A stretch of 64,000 nt of DNA from Gimesia sp. Its GTDB lineage: Bacteria > Planctomycetota > Planctomycetia > Planctomycetales > Planctomycetaceae. The position numbers and the translations under genes were made by a program. The stretch spans positions 23,138 to 87,137 of the forward strand of contig NZ_JAVJSQ010000002.1 of assembly GCF_040219335.1 (NCBI RefSeq), given 5' to 3'. Below the pieces are notes generated by a model. The model ran no database searches, was not told the origin of the DNA, and saw only the letters and a list, made by a program, of their open reading frames with translations. Below are positions 1-9,345 of this stretch, one piece after another (position 1 is the first letter of the stretch; every line of letters begins with the position of its first letter).

Positions 1-216
1 AATCAGCGGGCTGACAACAACCGCGGTCCCTTCCACGCAGAGTGCGGGAGCCTGGTAGCAGAGAGATTTCCCACCCCCCGTTGGCAGGACGACCAGTGAA
101 TCACGGCCTTCCAGTACCGAAGTCATCGCGGCCTGCTGCAGGGGGCGAAATTCGGAATATCCCCAGTACTCGTGTAAGACATCCAGTAACGCGTCGTCCA
201 TCCCTGTTTCAGCCAT
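1..216 (-). CDS. recQ: ATP-dependent DNA helicase RecQ, N-terminal part (cut by window edge)
   Basis: The first 72 codons of a RecQ-family superfamily 2 helicase, read from an ATG at 216 towards the left edge, where the gene runs out of the window. Visible are the Q-motif-like region FRPLQQAA near residues 23-30 and the Walker A motif [12 protein letters not shown] near residues 44-55, followed by the motif Ia region VVVSPLI. This order and spacing are diagnostic of RecQ, which unwinds DNA 3'-5' in recombination and fork repair in the cytoplasm. The reading frame is intact throughout the visible part. RQC and HRDC domains would lie outside the window. It is transcribed away from the DUF1501 gene end, with about 110 bases between them. 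Confidence 0.9.
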   Translation of the reverse strand, partial: MAETGMDDALLDVLHEYWGYSEFRPLQQAAMTSVLEGRDSLVVLPTGGGKSLCYQAPALCVEGTAVVVSPLI

Positions 217-325
217 GATCGTTTCCGTTAATAGTAGAGCGAAATTGCCTGTGCAGGCAGATCTCTATCGTAACGGCTGGAGTTGAAAAGCTAAAGGATG
301 TAACGTCGCTGGAACGTCAATTCTT

Positions 326-1666
326 CTAGAGCACTTCGTGCAGTGGCTCGTAGTCGTCGACCAGGTATTGGGGACGTCCGGCGAGGTCCGGGATAGTGGT
401 GCCGTGGAAATCGATGCCCAGGTGACGGTAGAGCGTGGCAAAGACTTCACCGAAGTGAATCGGCCGGTCTGCTACCTGGGCTCCCAGGCGATCAGTGGCG
501 CCGATGACCTGACCGGTTTTGAATCCGCCGCCGGCAAGCAGGCCAGCTCCAACGGCCGGCCAGTGATCGCGGCCGCCATCTTTGTTGATCTTGGGAGTTC
601 GTCCGAATTCGCCCCAGGCGACCACGGCGACGTCATCGGCCATGCCCCGCTCGTGCAGGTCTTCGATCAGTGTAGCCAGGCCCTGGTCGAATTGTGGCAG
701 GTGGGTATTTTTCAGACCGCCAAAGTTGTTGCTGTGGAAATCCCAGCGACCGAAGTTCAAGGTCACAATCCGGGCACCGGCTTCCACCAGACGGCGGGCC
801 ATCAGGAAGTGCTCCAGGTTACGCGGTGCGCCATCGCCGAAGTTTTTGGGATCACCTTTTCCGTAACGCTCCCGGATGGCGGGATCTTCCTGGGAAAGAT
901 CGAGGGCGTTGACCAGTCGATTGGAAGTCAGGATATTGAACACCTGCTGGTTCATGTCATCCATACCCTGCATCGAGCCGCTGGCATCGGCATCGCGTTT
1001 GAATTGATCGAAGGTGGCCAGCAGTTGCTTACGATCGTTCAGTCGTGCTTCATCAATGCCGTTGAGGACCATGTTTTTCCGCGAGGGACCTGAGGGGCGG
1101 AAAGCGGAATGACTGACACCGAGGAATCCGGGAAGCCCCGGAGAGCCGTAAGGGGGATGCCCCGTATCGGGAGCAAGCCCTACGAAGGGAGGGACAGCAG
1201 GATCGGCGGCTCCCTGAATCTTGGAAACGACCGAACCGATGGACGGCCATCCGCCCGCCGGCTGGTTCCGAGTCGTACGACCGGTGTAGCAGATGAATGA
1301 ATCGTGTGCTCCATTAGGAGAACCATAGACCGAACGCAGGGGAATGATCTTCTCGGCGATATTTCCCAGTCGCGGCAGATGTTCACAGATCTGGAAGCCG
1401 GGAACGCGGGTGTCGATGGGACGGAACTCGCCACGGATTTCCGCAGGGGCGTCCATCTTCAGGTCGTACATGTCCTGATGCGAAGGTGCGCCGCACATGT
1501 AGATCATGATCACGGCTTTATGTCGTTTACTACTGCCTGCTGCGGATTCTGCCTGCAGAAGTTGAGGCAGACTGATGCCACCCAGTCCCAGCGCACCGAT
1601 CTTCAGGATTTCCCGACGGGAAATACGATCGCAGAGCTTCTTTTCCGGTCCCCAGATAGACAGCAT
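326..1666 (-). CDS. DUF1501 family protein, Tat-type leader
   Basis: A 446-residue member of the DUF1501 family, which is expanded in planctomycetes and usually annotated as a secreted, sulfatase/phosphatase-superfamily-like protein of unknown activity. The ATG at 1666 is preferred over an upstream ATG at 1717 because an AGAAAGGA ribosome-binding site lies just upstream. The N-terminus has a twin-arginine-like SRREILKIG followed by a hydrophobic stretch, so Tat export is likely. Family motifs visible are MCGAPSHQDMYDLK near residues 56-69 and, towards the C-terminus, WGEFGRTP followed by GGRDHWP. Unlike the copy at 60.6 kb it has no DUF1549/DUF1553 partner next to it. Family assignment is firm; the biochemical role is unknown. 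Confidence 0.88.
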   Translation of the reverse strand: MLSIWGPEKKLCDRISRREILKIGALGLGGISLPQLLQAESAAGSSKRHKAVIMIYMCGAPSHQDMYDLKMDAPAEIRGEFRPIDTRVPGFQICEHLPRLGNIAEKIIPLRSVYGSPNGAHDSFICYTGRTTRNQPAGGWPSIGSVVSKIQGAADPAVPPFVGLAPDTGHPPYGSPGLPGFLGVSHSAFRPSGPSRKNMVLNGIDEARLNDRKQLLATFDQFKRDADASGSMQGMDDMNQQVFNILTSNRLVNALDLSQEDPAIRERYGKGDPKNFGDGAPRNLEHFLMARRLVEAGARIVTLNFGRWDFHSNNFGGLKNTHLPQFDQGLATLIEDLHERGMADDVAVVAWGEFGRTPKINKDGGRDHWPAVGAGLLAGGGFKTGQVIGATDRLGAQVADRPIHFGEVFATLYRHLGIDFHGTTIPDLAGRPQYLVDDYEPLHEVL

Positions 1667-2236
1667 GAAAAATCCTTTCTCAAGGAAGGGCAGGAGTTTA
1701 GTGAGGTTATCGGGCATTGCGCCTGGCAGGAGTTATATCAATGATCAAAAAACATTGATATAACAAATTGTAGCACTTCGGGGGGCGGAATTCCAAGCCC
1801 AAACTTCAAAACTCGGCTTTCAGATCAGGAAAAATCAGCTGACATTCCAGACCTGGTAAACTGACAAAAGCCTGACAAACAGGAGAGGTTTTAATTGTTT
1901 CAAAAGGAATTCGTGCCCTGGGGGGACCAGTTCTTTTGTATTCGTGATTTCCACAATATTTCCCTGCAGAATCTCCTGCTCTGACGTCTGTTTCCGGGCC
2001 TGATCTGTAACCAGATCTACTTAGCTGCCTTCAAAATCCTGCGAGCAAACCAGTTAATCCTGTTTTGGGAAATTCGCGGAATAGTGTTCATAATGCCAAA
2101 AAAAGATTTGAATTTTTGAAATAGAGTGAGAAAATAAGGGAGATTACTTAATTCTAACTATGTTTAAAAATCGAGGGAAAAGCCGGCGTTTGCTTACTGA
2201 ATGAGATTCTGATCGCTTTAGTTAGGGAGATCAAAG
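1667..2236. other. Intergenic region, no gene seen
   Basis: About 570 bases between two divergently transcribed genes, so it should hold the promoters of both. It is markedly AT-rich around 2095-2180 (runs of A and T). No ORF with a ribosome-binding site, no RNA gene and no clear -35/-10 pair could be assigned by eye. Confidence 0.5.
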
Positions 2237-3583
2237 GTGAATCCAATCAACTCTGATTTTAAGACCAGGCAAGCTTCCTCAAGTGAGTCGAGTGATTCTG
2301 AAGGTCCAGTAGAACTGGCTTCTCAACAGACTCCGTTGTTTCAACCTCCTCCCCCTACCAGCGGTGACTCTTCAAAACTGGACCGCTGGCTGATGCGGAC
2401 CATGCTCGAAAAAGCCGGTAATCCGGAAGTCGAAGTGGTCTTGTGGGATGGGAGTGTCATCACCACGGCGACTTCTCCCGTTTCGGTTCGCGCGCATATT
2501 CGCAATCGCAGTACATTGTACAAGCTGCTGTTCGATCCGAGTCTGTATTTCGGGGATGGCTATTCGCTGGGAACCATCGAGGTCGAGGGGGGGCTGGTCG
2601 AATTTAATGAGGCGATTGATCAAGGCACTCACAAGATCGATACGCAGGGGTTCTATCGGGATCGGTTTCGCAGAAGTCTGAGCTGGTTGAAGCGGAATAC
2701 CATAGATGCCGCCCGGCACAATATTCATCACCACTACGATATCGGGAATGACTTTTACCAGCTTTGGCTCGACGAACAGCTGGCCTACACCTGTGCCTAT
2801 TTTCCTGATCCTGACGCTTCTCTTGAAGCGGCCCAGGTCGCCAAGATGGATCATGTCTGCCGTAAAGTCGGTTTAAAGCCGGGGGGCTCGGTTGTGGAAG
2901 CCGGCTGTGGCTGGGGCGCGCTGGCGATTCACATGGCGAAACATTATGGCGTGAGTGTGCGTGCTTTCAATATTTCCCGCGAGCAACTTGCATATGCCCG
3001 CGAACGTGCCAGGCGCGAAGGGCTTGAAAAACAGGTTGAATTTGTCGAAGACGACTGGCGGAATATTACGGGTTCTTATGACTCATTCGTCTCGGTCGGC
3101 ATGCTGGAACATGTCGGCTTGAAGAACTACGAGGAACTGGGCCGCGTGATTGCCCGCTGTCAGCGTCCCCACGGACGCGGTCTGATTCATTCGATCGGCT
3201 GTAATTCGCCCCGGGTACTCGACAGCTGGACGACCAAACGGATCTTCCCTGGTGCCCACGTACCCAGTCTGAGTGAGTTCATGAGGATCTTTGAGCCGCA
3301 GAAGTTTTCCGTACTCGATGTCGAAAACATCCGGCTGCATTATGCCCGAACGCTGGAGCACTGGCTGGAACGCTATGAGCAGAACATTGACCAGGTCCGC
3401 GATATGTTCGATGAAACCTTTATTCGCACCTGGCGACTTTATCTGTCGGCTTCGGTGGCTGCGTTCCGCTCCGGTTCGCTGCAGTTGTTTCAGGTGGTCT
3501 TTACGAATGGAGCCAATAACGAAATTCCCTGGACCCGAGCCGGCCTGTATCAGGACCAGCAGTCCGGTTCAGTAGAAGGATAG
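2237..3583 (+). CDS. Cyclopropane-fatty-acyl-phospholipid synthase family SAM methyltransferase
   Basis: A 448-residue CFAS/mycolic-acid-cyclopropane-synthase family enzyme. The family transfers a methylene or methyl from SAM to a double bond in membrane phospholipid acyl chains at the membrane surface. GTG start at 2237, with AGGGAGA upstream. The SAM-binding motif VVEAGCGWGALAIH lies near residues 219-232. The residues known to hold the catalytic bicarbonate in E. coli Cfa all have counterparts: Cys186 in CAYFPD, Glu291 in GMLEHVG, His318-Ser-Ile in LIHSIG, and Tyr369 in LHYARTLEHW. An active enzyme is therefore likely. It is somewhat longer than E. coli Cfa, with an N-terminal Ser/Pro-rich tail of about 50 residues. 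Four bases separate its stop from the next gene, a flavin reductase, so the two are almost certainly co-transcribed. Whether the product is a cyclopropane or a methyl branch cannot be told from sequence. Confidence 0.88.
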   Translation: MNPINSDFKTRQASSSESSDSEGPVELASQQTPLFQPPPPTSGDSSKLDRWLMRTMLEKAGNPEVEVVLWDGSVITTATSPVSVRAHIRNRSTLYKLLFDPSLYFGDGYSLGTIEVEGGLVEFNEAIDQGTHKIDTQGFYRDRFRRSLSWLKRNTIDAARHNIHHHYDIGNDFYQLWLDEQLAYTCAYFPDPDASLEAAQVAKMDHVCRKVGLKPGGSVVEAGCGWGALAIHMAKHYGVSVRAFNISREQLAYARERARREGLEKQVEFVEDDWRNITGSYDSFVSVGMLEHVGLKNYEELGRVIARCQRPHGRGLIHSIGCNSPRVLDSWTTKRIFPGAHVPSLSEFMRIFEPQKFSVLDVENIRLHYARTLEHWLERYEQNIDQVRDMFDETFIRTWRLYLSASVAAFRSGSLQLFQVVFTNGANNEIPWTRAGLYQDQQSGSVEG

Positions 3584-3587
3584 ACCG

Positions 3588-4718
3588 GTGTCAGAGACAG
3601 ACAGCTGTGATGTACTGATTGTGGGCGGAGGTCCGGGCGGTTCATCCTGTGCCTGGGGGCTTCGCGAGTCGGGGCTGGATGTGCTGATTCTCGACAAAGC
3701 GACATTTCCCCGGGACAAAGTCTGTGCCGGCTGGATCACCCCGGCTGTGGCAGAGCTGCTGGAACTCGATCTGGATGATTATTCTCACGGGCATGTCCTG
3801 CAGCCCATCAGTCGCTTTCGTACGGGTCTGATTGGCGGAAGCACGCTGCACACTGAATACCCCGAAACGGTCAGCTATGGGATTCGTCGTTGCGAATTCG
3901 ATCACTATCTGCTGCAGCGCTGCGGAGCACGGACCCGGCTGGGAGAGTCCTTTCAGTCGCTCGAACGAACAGCGGACGGCTGGCTGGTAAACGGGAATCT
4001 TTCTGCGAAAATGGTGGTCGGTGCCGGAGGACATTTCTGTCCGGTGGCCCGCGAAATTAACGACAAACATGCGGGTGATCACTCGGTGGTCCTGGCCCAG
4101 GAGACCGAAGTTCAACTCACTCCCGAACAACAGCAGCGGTGCCGCGTTCAGCCCGATACGCCCGAGCTTTATTTCTGTCGCGATTTCAAAGGCTATGCCT
4201 GGTGTTTTCTGAAGGATGGTTATCTGAATGTGGGCATCGGTCGTGAGGGAGAAAAGCAACTCTCCACGGCCCGGGATGAGTTCACGGAGTACCTGGATCG
4301 GGAACAACGCGTTCCCAGGGACATCCTCGGGAAATTCAAAGGGCACGCCTATCGCCTGTATGGTCTGCAGAAGCGCACGATCATCGACGATGCCCTGCTG
4401 CTGATCGGAGATGCCGCCGGCCTGGCGTCACCACAGAGTGGCGAGGGAATTCGTCCGGCCATCGAATCGGGGTTGATGGCGGCAGATGTGCTGCAGAACT
4501 GTCAGCCGAATTTTGAGAAAGGGCAGCTGCAGGTCTATCAGGACCGACTGCTGGAACGGTTCGGTCCCTGGCCGGATGAGCCCGCGCACAGCATGCTGCC
4601 CGATGTCTTCCGTCAGTTCCTGGGTCGACAATTAATGGGAACCCAGTGGTTTACCCGCAAGGTGCTGCTGGATCGCTGGTTCCTGCAGCAGCATCTTCCC
4701 CCACTGGTCCGCAGCTGA
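3588..4718 (+). CDS. FAD-dependent oxidoreductase, geranylgeranyl-reductase-like
   Basis: A 376-residue flavoprotein with GTG start at 3588, four bases after the upstream methyltransferase. The Rossmann FAD-binding motif IVGGGPGGSS spans about residues 11-20. It is followed by the family's ATFPRDKVCAGW segment, in which a conserved Cys-Ala-Gly follows the adenine-binding part. The second FAD motif, LLIGDAAGLASPQSGEG, lies near residues 269-285. This pattern matches the geranylgeranyl reductase / GGR-like family, which saturates isoprenoid or other lipid double bonds, although many members have no known substrate. No signal peptide or membrane segment is visible. Coupling to a CFAS-family enzyme suggests a lipid-modifying pair, for example methylation then reduction of acyl chains; that role is inference. 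Confidence 0.82.
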   Translation: MSETDSCDVLIVGGGPGGSSCAWGLRESGLDVLILDKATFPRDKVCAGWITPAVAELLELDLDDYSHGHVLQPISRFRTGLIGGSTLHTEYPETVSYGIRRCEFDHYLLQRCGARTRLGESFQSLERTADGWLVNGNLSAKMVVGAGGHFCPVAREINDKHAGDHSVVLAQETEVQLTPEQQQRCRVQPDTPELYFCRDFKGYAWCFLKDGYLNVGIGREGEKQLSTARDEFTEYLDREQRVPRDILGKFKGHAYRLYGLQKRTIIDDALLLIGDAAGLASPQSGEGIRPAIESGLMAADVLQNCQPNFEKGQLQVYQDRLLERFGPWPDEPAHSMLPDVFRQFLGRQLMGTQWFTRKVLLDRWFLQQHLPPLVRS

Positions 4719-4727
4719 GTCAGCGAT

Positions 4728-6452
4728 TTAACTCAGTTGGGACCATTCAAGCTCGATGCCCTGCCCGGTCAGCTTTTGCTGGAAGTCTTCCAGTTGCTGT
4801 GGCGTGTTTCTGATCTGGCGTGGTGTCGTGTGACTGGTCAGTGCGTGGGCACACAGGGCACCTGCTGCTTCGCCAATCGACCATTCCACGGGATGCAGAC
4901 GATAGCAGCCGTTAGAGATATGTGTCGTTCCAATGTTTTTGCAACCCGGGATCAGGTTTTCGACACGTTCTGGAATCAGCGCACCCAGTGGGACCTGGAA
5001 TGGCACGCTTCCCATGTCGATGTAGTTGTCGCCTCCCGTACTGGGATGCAGATCCAGATGGTAATAGCCAATGCCAACCGAGTCGGCGAAGGGTTTGGCC
5101 AGCAGTGGCTTTTGGTCCTTGCCCTGCACTTTGAGACGTTCGTCGTAGGTCAGGTCCTGTTCCTTGATGGTCAGCTCAGCCTTGATGCGGCGGGACTCGC
5201 GGATGTAGGGATACTTCGCCAGACCGTCTTCTGTTCCCACAATATCTTTCCGCAGACGCAGGCCCGGCCAGCCTTCTCCGCCATCCGGACGGGGAGCGGA
5301 GGTCTGCAGCCAGTAGAGGAGTGACAGGCTGAGTTGTCTGGCGGCGTGGAGCTGTTTCTCCCGCTCTGCCTGAGTAACGTCGGTAATGTTTCCCAGCATA
5401 TAGTCGTTTTGCGGCCAGTTAACGACGGTGATGTCGCTGACATACGAACCGGGAGTGAAGTTGCTGCGATCGATCATCCGGCGGTAGAGCCAGAGATTGA
5501 GTGATTTCGTGCGGGGCGCAGGTCTCTCTTTTCCAGAGGGGACAAACGAGAGCGCTTTGGGTTTGAGCGTACGCGGGTGCGAGTAATTGAGTGAAAGAAT
5601 CTTGCCGGACCAGGCTGGGTTGAGGGGGGGCACATGGTCTTTCCAGAAATCATACATCGCAGGACGATCGATGGTATGATCTTCCCCTTCCCGATGATCG
5701 ATGGCGAAGCAGTGCGTGAGCGCCTGGATGTTCTGCTTATTGGCTGTTTCCGGGGCATGCGGTTCGCCGGTTTGAGCCTGCGATTCTGCGCCCAGTACGT
5801 ATTCGGTTTTCGTCAGTGGGAGCAAGTCCCCTTCTTCGCTGGCATCAACAAAGTAAGTGCCATGAAGTGTGACGGGGTGACCACTTCCTGCGATCTGACA
5901 GTCAACGCTTTCAATGCGGTCTCCTGTGCAGGCTGCTGACAACGGTTGAGTGTTGATGAGCAGTGTGAGCTGACCGCTGCTGATCAGTGGTGCCAGCATG
6001 GACTGCAGGGCTGCGACGCCGACCCGGGGTTCATGGCAGATCCGGGAGACCGAACCGTTGCCCGGATTCAGGTTCTCCAACTGGCGGGCTTTTTTCGTCA
6101 GCGGGTAGTGCTGTTTATAATAGTCGCGGATCAGAGTCCGGAGCTGGGCGTAGCTCTGTGTGCGTCCAAAGGACTCAATCCACTTATGCTCATCGGGGGG
6201 GACCGCCTGCTGTGAAATCTGCCCGCCGATCCAGTCGGTCGGTTCAGTCAGAATCACCGACACGCCGTTGCGGCAAGCTGCGAGGGCGGCAGCACAGCCT
6301 CCCAGACCAGCGCCGATCACGACAACATCTGCTTTCAGTTCGCGTGGCATTGCGGCAGCGGCACTACGGGACTGCATGGCCTGCAGAAAACCAAGACTGA
6401 AGATACCGGAACCGTAAAAGCCACACTGTTGCAGGAAACGTCGTCGATGCAT
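4728..6452 (-). CDS. Secreted FAD-dependent oxidoreductase (FAD_oxidored family)
   Basis: A 574-residue protein starting with MHRRRFLQQCGFYG, a leader with consecutive arginines and a hydrophobic stretch, compatible with Tat export (a flavoprotein must fold before export). The dinucleotide-binding motif VVVIGAGLGGCAAA covers residues 43-56, and TDWIGGQISQQ follows near 72-82, as in the PF12831 'FAD dependent oxidoreductase' proteins common in planctomycetes and Bacteroidetes. The C-terminal part has the GCKNIGTTHISNG segment typical of that family. Substrate is unknown; many relatives sit in polysaccharide-degradation loci. It converges with the flavin reductase ahead of it (10 bases between stops) and has no tight operon partner. 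Confidence 0.82.
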   Translation of the reverse strand: MHRRRFLQQCGFYGSGIFSLGFLQAMQSRSAAAAMPRELKADVVVIGAGLGGCAAALAACRNGVSVILTEPTDWIGGQISQQAVPPDEHKWIESFGRTQSYAQLRTLIRDYYKQHYPLTKKARQLENLNPGNGSVSRICHEPRVGVAALQSMLAPLISSGQLTLLINTQPLSAACTGDRIESVDCQIAGSGHPVTLHGTYFVDASEEGDLLPLTKTEYVLGAESQAQTGEPHAPETANKQNIQALTHCFAIDHREGEDHTIDRPAMYDFWKDHVPPLNPAWSGKILSLNYSHPRTLKPKALSFVPSGKERPAPRTKSLNLWLYRRMIDRSNFTPGSYVSDITVVNWPQNDYMLGNITDVTQAEREKQLHAARQLSLSLLYWLQTSAPRPDGGEGWPGLRLRKDIVGTEDGLAKYPYIRESRRIKAELTIKEQDLTYDERLKVQGKDQKPLLAKPFADSVGIGYYHLDLHPSTGGDNYIDMGSVPFQVPLGALIPERVENLIPGCKNIGTTHISNGCYRLHPVEWSIGEAAGALCAHALTSHTTPRQIRNTPQQLEDFQQKLTGQGIELEWSQLS

Positions 6453-6640
6453 GAGAATAGATTTCAGAAAACGGGTGAGATTGTCGGTGATGATTGATTA
6501 AGATAAGCGAATCACCGGTTTCACAAATAATGCGAGCTGATTTACTTTATCTTGTTTAGTATATCGGAAGCGAGACCGAACGAAAGTGAAGTTGTCTGGT
6601 GAATGAATAATCGTGACAAGAAAAAATGGGAGAGACTTTG

Positions 6641-8161
6641 ATGCGGAACATCGCGTGCCTGCTGTTCATCGCCTGGTGTTGTGCTCCCCGGTTGTCGCTG
6701 GCGAGTGACTGTTTCCAGATTCGTGTGATCGACGCTGCTACGAAACGGGGCATTCCGCTGGTCGAGTTGAAGACTGTCAATGAGATTCAGTATGTGACCG
6801 ACAGCAATGGGATCGCTGCGGTAAATGAACCGGGACTGGTGAATCAGGAAGTCTATTTTTTCATTCGCAGTCATGGTTATGAATATCCCGCGGATGGTTT
6901 CGGGTATCGGGGCAAGAAGCTGAAAGTGACGTCGGGCGGGAACGCGGTTCTGGAACTGAAACGCATCAACCTGGCGGAACGACTTTATCGCATCACGGGA
7001 GGCGGAATCTATCGGGACAGCCTGCTGACGGGAGAACCGGTGCCTTTGAAACATCCGGTACTCAATGCGCAGGTACTGGGATCGGACAGTGTGCAGAACA
7101 CGTTATTTCAGGGACGGGTCTACTGGTTCTGGGGAGATACGAACCGCACCAGTTATCCGCTGGGGAACTTTCAGGTTCCCGGGGCCATCTCGGAACTGCC
7201 CCAGCGGGGAGGCCTGCCGATCGAGCGGGGAATAAACCTGGAGTATTTCGTCGATGAGAGTGGCTTTGCCAGCCAGACCTGCCCGATGCCGGGACCGGGA
7301 CCGACCTGGATCGATGCGCTGGTGACCTTGGAGGATGAATCGGGTCGGGAGCGTCTGTTTGCGAAATATGTGAAGGTGAAGGCACCACTGACGGTCTACG
7401 AACGGGGGCTGGTTGAATTCAATTTAGAATTGAACCAGTTTGAAAAGCGGAAGACATTCGATTTCGACGCACCGCTCTACCCGGTCGGTCATCCGGTGCG
7501 GTATGAAATGGAGGGGCGTGATTATCTGCTGTTCGGACTGGAGATCCCCCTGATCCGTGTGCCTGCGACCGTGGATGCCCTGGGAGAACTCAGTGAATAT
7601 GAAACTTACTCGTATCTCCAGCCGGATGCTAAGAAAGGTCTCTGGACTGTAGACCGCGATGATCGGGGACATGTGAAATACACCTGGCGGAAAGGAGTTC
7701 CCCCTTTGAGTTATGAACTGGAGCAGAGGCTGATTGCTGAGCAGCGGCTGCGACCGGAGGAGGCCTTTTTCCAGTTTCGCGATCTAAAAACAAAGCAACG
7801 TGTGCAGCTGCATAACAGTTCGGTGGCCTGGAACGCGTATCGTAATAAGTGGACGATGATCGCTTCGCAGAAGAACGGGACCTCGATGCTGGGTGAGATC
7901 TGGTATTCGGAAGCTGACAGCCCACTGGGGCCGTGGAAGTGGGGCCGCAAGATCGTGACACACGACAGATACAGCTTTTACAATCCGAAGCAGCATCCCC
8001 TGTTTGCCCGGGAAAATGGACGACTGATTTATTTTGAGGGGACTTACACGACGCTCTTCTCGGGGAACAAAGTCAAAACGCCGCGTTACGATTACAATCA
8101 GATCATGTATCGCCTGGACCTGTCCGATCCACGACTCACTGCAGACCAGTTCGCGCAATAA
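6641..8161 (+). CDS. Secreted protein of unknown function, beta-propeller-like
   Basis: A 506-residue exported protein. The ATG at 6641 is chosen over the one at 6626 because GGGAGAG lies ideally upstream and the protein then begins with a clean signal peptide (MRNIACLLFIAWCC..., cleavage near LSLAS). Residues about 25-105 look like a carboxypeptidase-regulatory / beta-sandwich domain (RVIDAATKRGIPLVELKT ... DSNGIAAV). The remainder has FQGRVYWFWGDTNR, a pattern seen in DUF4185-type and glycosidase-like five-bladed propellers, and late WYSEADSPLGPWK, typical of glycoside hydrolase family 43/68-like propellers. I cannot identify catalytic residues. A role on glycans is only suggested by the motif style and by neighbouring secreted hydrolases. 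Confidence 0.7.
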   Translation: MRNIACLLFIAWCCAPRLSLASDCFQIRVIDAATKRGIPLVELKTVNEIQYVTDSNGIAAVNEPGLVNQEVYFFIRSHGYEYPADGFGYRGKKLKVTSGGNAVLELKRINLAERLYRITGGGIYRDSLLTGEPVPLKHPVLNAQVLGSDSVQNTLFQGRVYWFWGDTNRTSYPLGNFQVPGAISELPQRGGLPIERGINLEYFVDESGFASQTCPMPGPGPTWIDALVTLEDESGRERLFAKYVKVKAPLTVYERGLVEFNLELNQFEKRKTFDFDAPLYPVGHPVRYEMEGRDYLLFGLEIPLIRVPATVDALGELSEYETYSYLQPDAKKGLWTVDRDDRGHVKYTWRKGVPPLSYELEQRLIAEQRLRPEEAFFQFRDLKTKQRVQLHNSSVAWNAYRNKWTMIASQKNGTSMLGEIWYSEADSPLGPWKWGRKIVTHDRYSFYNPKQHPLFARENGRLIYFEGTYTTLFSGNKVKTPRYDYNQIMYRLDLSDPRLTADQFAQ

Positions 8162-8202
8162 AAACACAGAGCCAAGTCCGATCAGGGGCTGACTCTGTGT
8201 TT
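8162..8202. terminator. Bidirectional rho-independent terminator
   Basis: Inverted repeat AAACACAGAG (8162-8171) / CTCTGTGTTT (8193-8202) with a 21-base loop, between the stop at 8161 and the convergent gene stop at 8230. A/T tracts on both sides allow it to serve both genes. Confidence 0.6.
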
Positions 8203-8229
8203 GATCTCAGTCAAACAATCGCGAGCCGC

Positions 8230-9138
8230 TTACGAATCATCGCCTGTGAGTTTATCGATCAGAAATTCATTCGTGTTTTTGTATTTCTCTGATTTCGACA
8301 CGCCGGGGATCAAGAGGTGGCATTCCATACCGGACTTATCGGCTTTCTCTTTCATTTTGACACCGTAAACCGGGTGATGAATTCCGTGGCCGGCGTTTTC
8401 TGATGGGAGTTTCATATTGTTGCCGTATGTCATCAGCAGTGGTGGGTCGTCCGCGGTCACGTGGTTGTAGGGAGAGAACTCCTTGTACAGAGCTGCGTGC
8501 TTTTCGTAGTTGTCCATGACTTCCTGCATGCTTTTACCGCCCACTGATTTGTAAATCATGGCGTGCTTGAGCACGTTCGGACCGAGCCAGGGTTCGATGA
8601 CTTTGGGGTCGATGGAAGTCTGGCCCCCGCCGACAGCTGCTGCGGTGACCCGCGTTGATTCACGCAGGACCGGGTCTTTCGCTTTGGGATCGGCCATATC
8701 ATCGTGGCAGAGCAGCCACATGGATGTGCAGGCACCGGCGCTACCTCCCGTCAGGGCGATTTTATTCTTGTTGATGTTCCACTCTTTGGCCTTGTGCCGC
8801 AGAAACTGAATTGCCCGCGCCGCATCGTATACAGGAGCGGGCAGCGGTGCTTCCCCCGTCAGGCGGTAATTGACTGCCGCGTAGGAAATGCCTTTGTCGA
8901 GAAACGTTTTGATATTGCCGGGCAGACGGGCTTTGTTGCCTCCGATCCAACCACCCCCGTGGATATAAACCAGCAGCGGTCGCGGCCCTTCCCCTTTGGC
9001 TTCCCAGAAGTCGAGCTTGTTCATGTTGTAGGGACCGTAGGAAACATCAGCGTAGGTCGGCTTCGGCTGGTCTGCTGCCAGGGCCGTTGAGGTCATCAGT
9101 GTCAAAGCCGCAGCGAGCGAAAGAAACAGGCGTTGCAT
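8230..9138 (-). CDS. Secreted alpha/beta-hydrolase, carboxylesterase/lipase type
   Basis: A 302-residue esterase of the hormone-sensitive-lipase/BD-FAE-like alpha/beta-hydrolase class. A signal peptide ends at about residue 21 (TSTALAA). The oxyanion-hole motif HGGGW is at residues 60-64, and the nucleophile elbow GGSAGA puts the catalytic serine at 133. The conserved NYRL follows the second strand. The catalytic His probably lies in the histidine-rich GHGIHHP segment near residue 255. AAGGA sits upstream of the ATG at 9138. It probably cleaves acyl or acetyl esters of carbohydrates outside the cytoplasm, as many planctomycete homologues are predicted to, but the substrate is not shown by sequence. 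It is divergent from the next hydrolase. Confidence 0.85.
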   Translation of the reverse strand: MQRLFLSLAAALTLMTSTALAADQPKPTYADVSYGPYNMNKLDFWEAKGEGPRPLLVYIHGGGWIGGNKARLPGNIKTFLDKGISYAAVNYRLTGEAPLPAPVYDAARAIQFLRHKAKEWNINKNKIALTGGSAGACTSMWLLCHDDMADPKAKDPVLRESTRVTAAAVGGGQTSIDPKVIEPWLGPNVLKHAMIYKSVGGKSMQEVMDNYEKHAALYKEFSPYNHVTADDPPLLMTYGNNMKLPSENAGHGIHHPVYGVKMKEKADKSGMECHLLIPGVSKSEKYKNTNEFLIDKLTGDDS

Positions 9139-9345
9139 AGGACGAGATCCTTATATCGGGTGAAAATAACCAGAAGGAGTTCTGAAGAAAATGAATTCCT
9201 TTCTGATCATCTTGTGCAGTTTTGGGATGGGAATCAAGAATCTAATGCGAGGAGTTCCTTTCAATCGCCGGACGGGCTATGATGCTGGAGTGTGAAGAAT
9301 GAGCTGCTCTGGAGAAAACAACCGTTGATAAGGGAGAGTGTTTTG

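Noticed and set aside
338..1093. 251-codon plus-strand ORF antisense to the DUF1501 gene
   Set aside because: It lies wholly over a well-supported family gene, has no ribosome-binding site and gives no recognisable protein; such long antisense frames are common in this composition. The same applies to other long opposite-strand frames (for example 33147-33785, 40343-41206, 44630-45556, 59010-59846).
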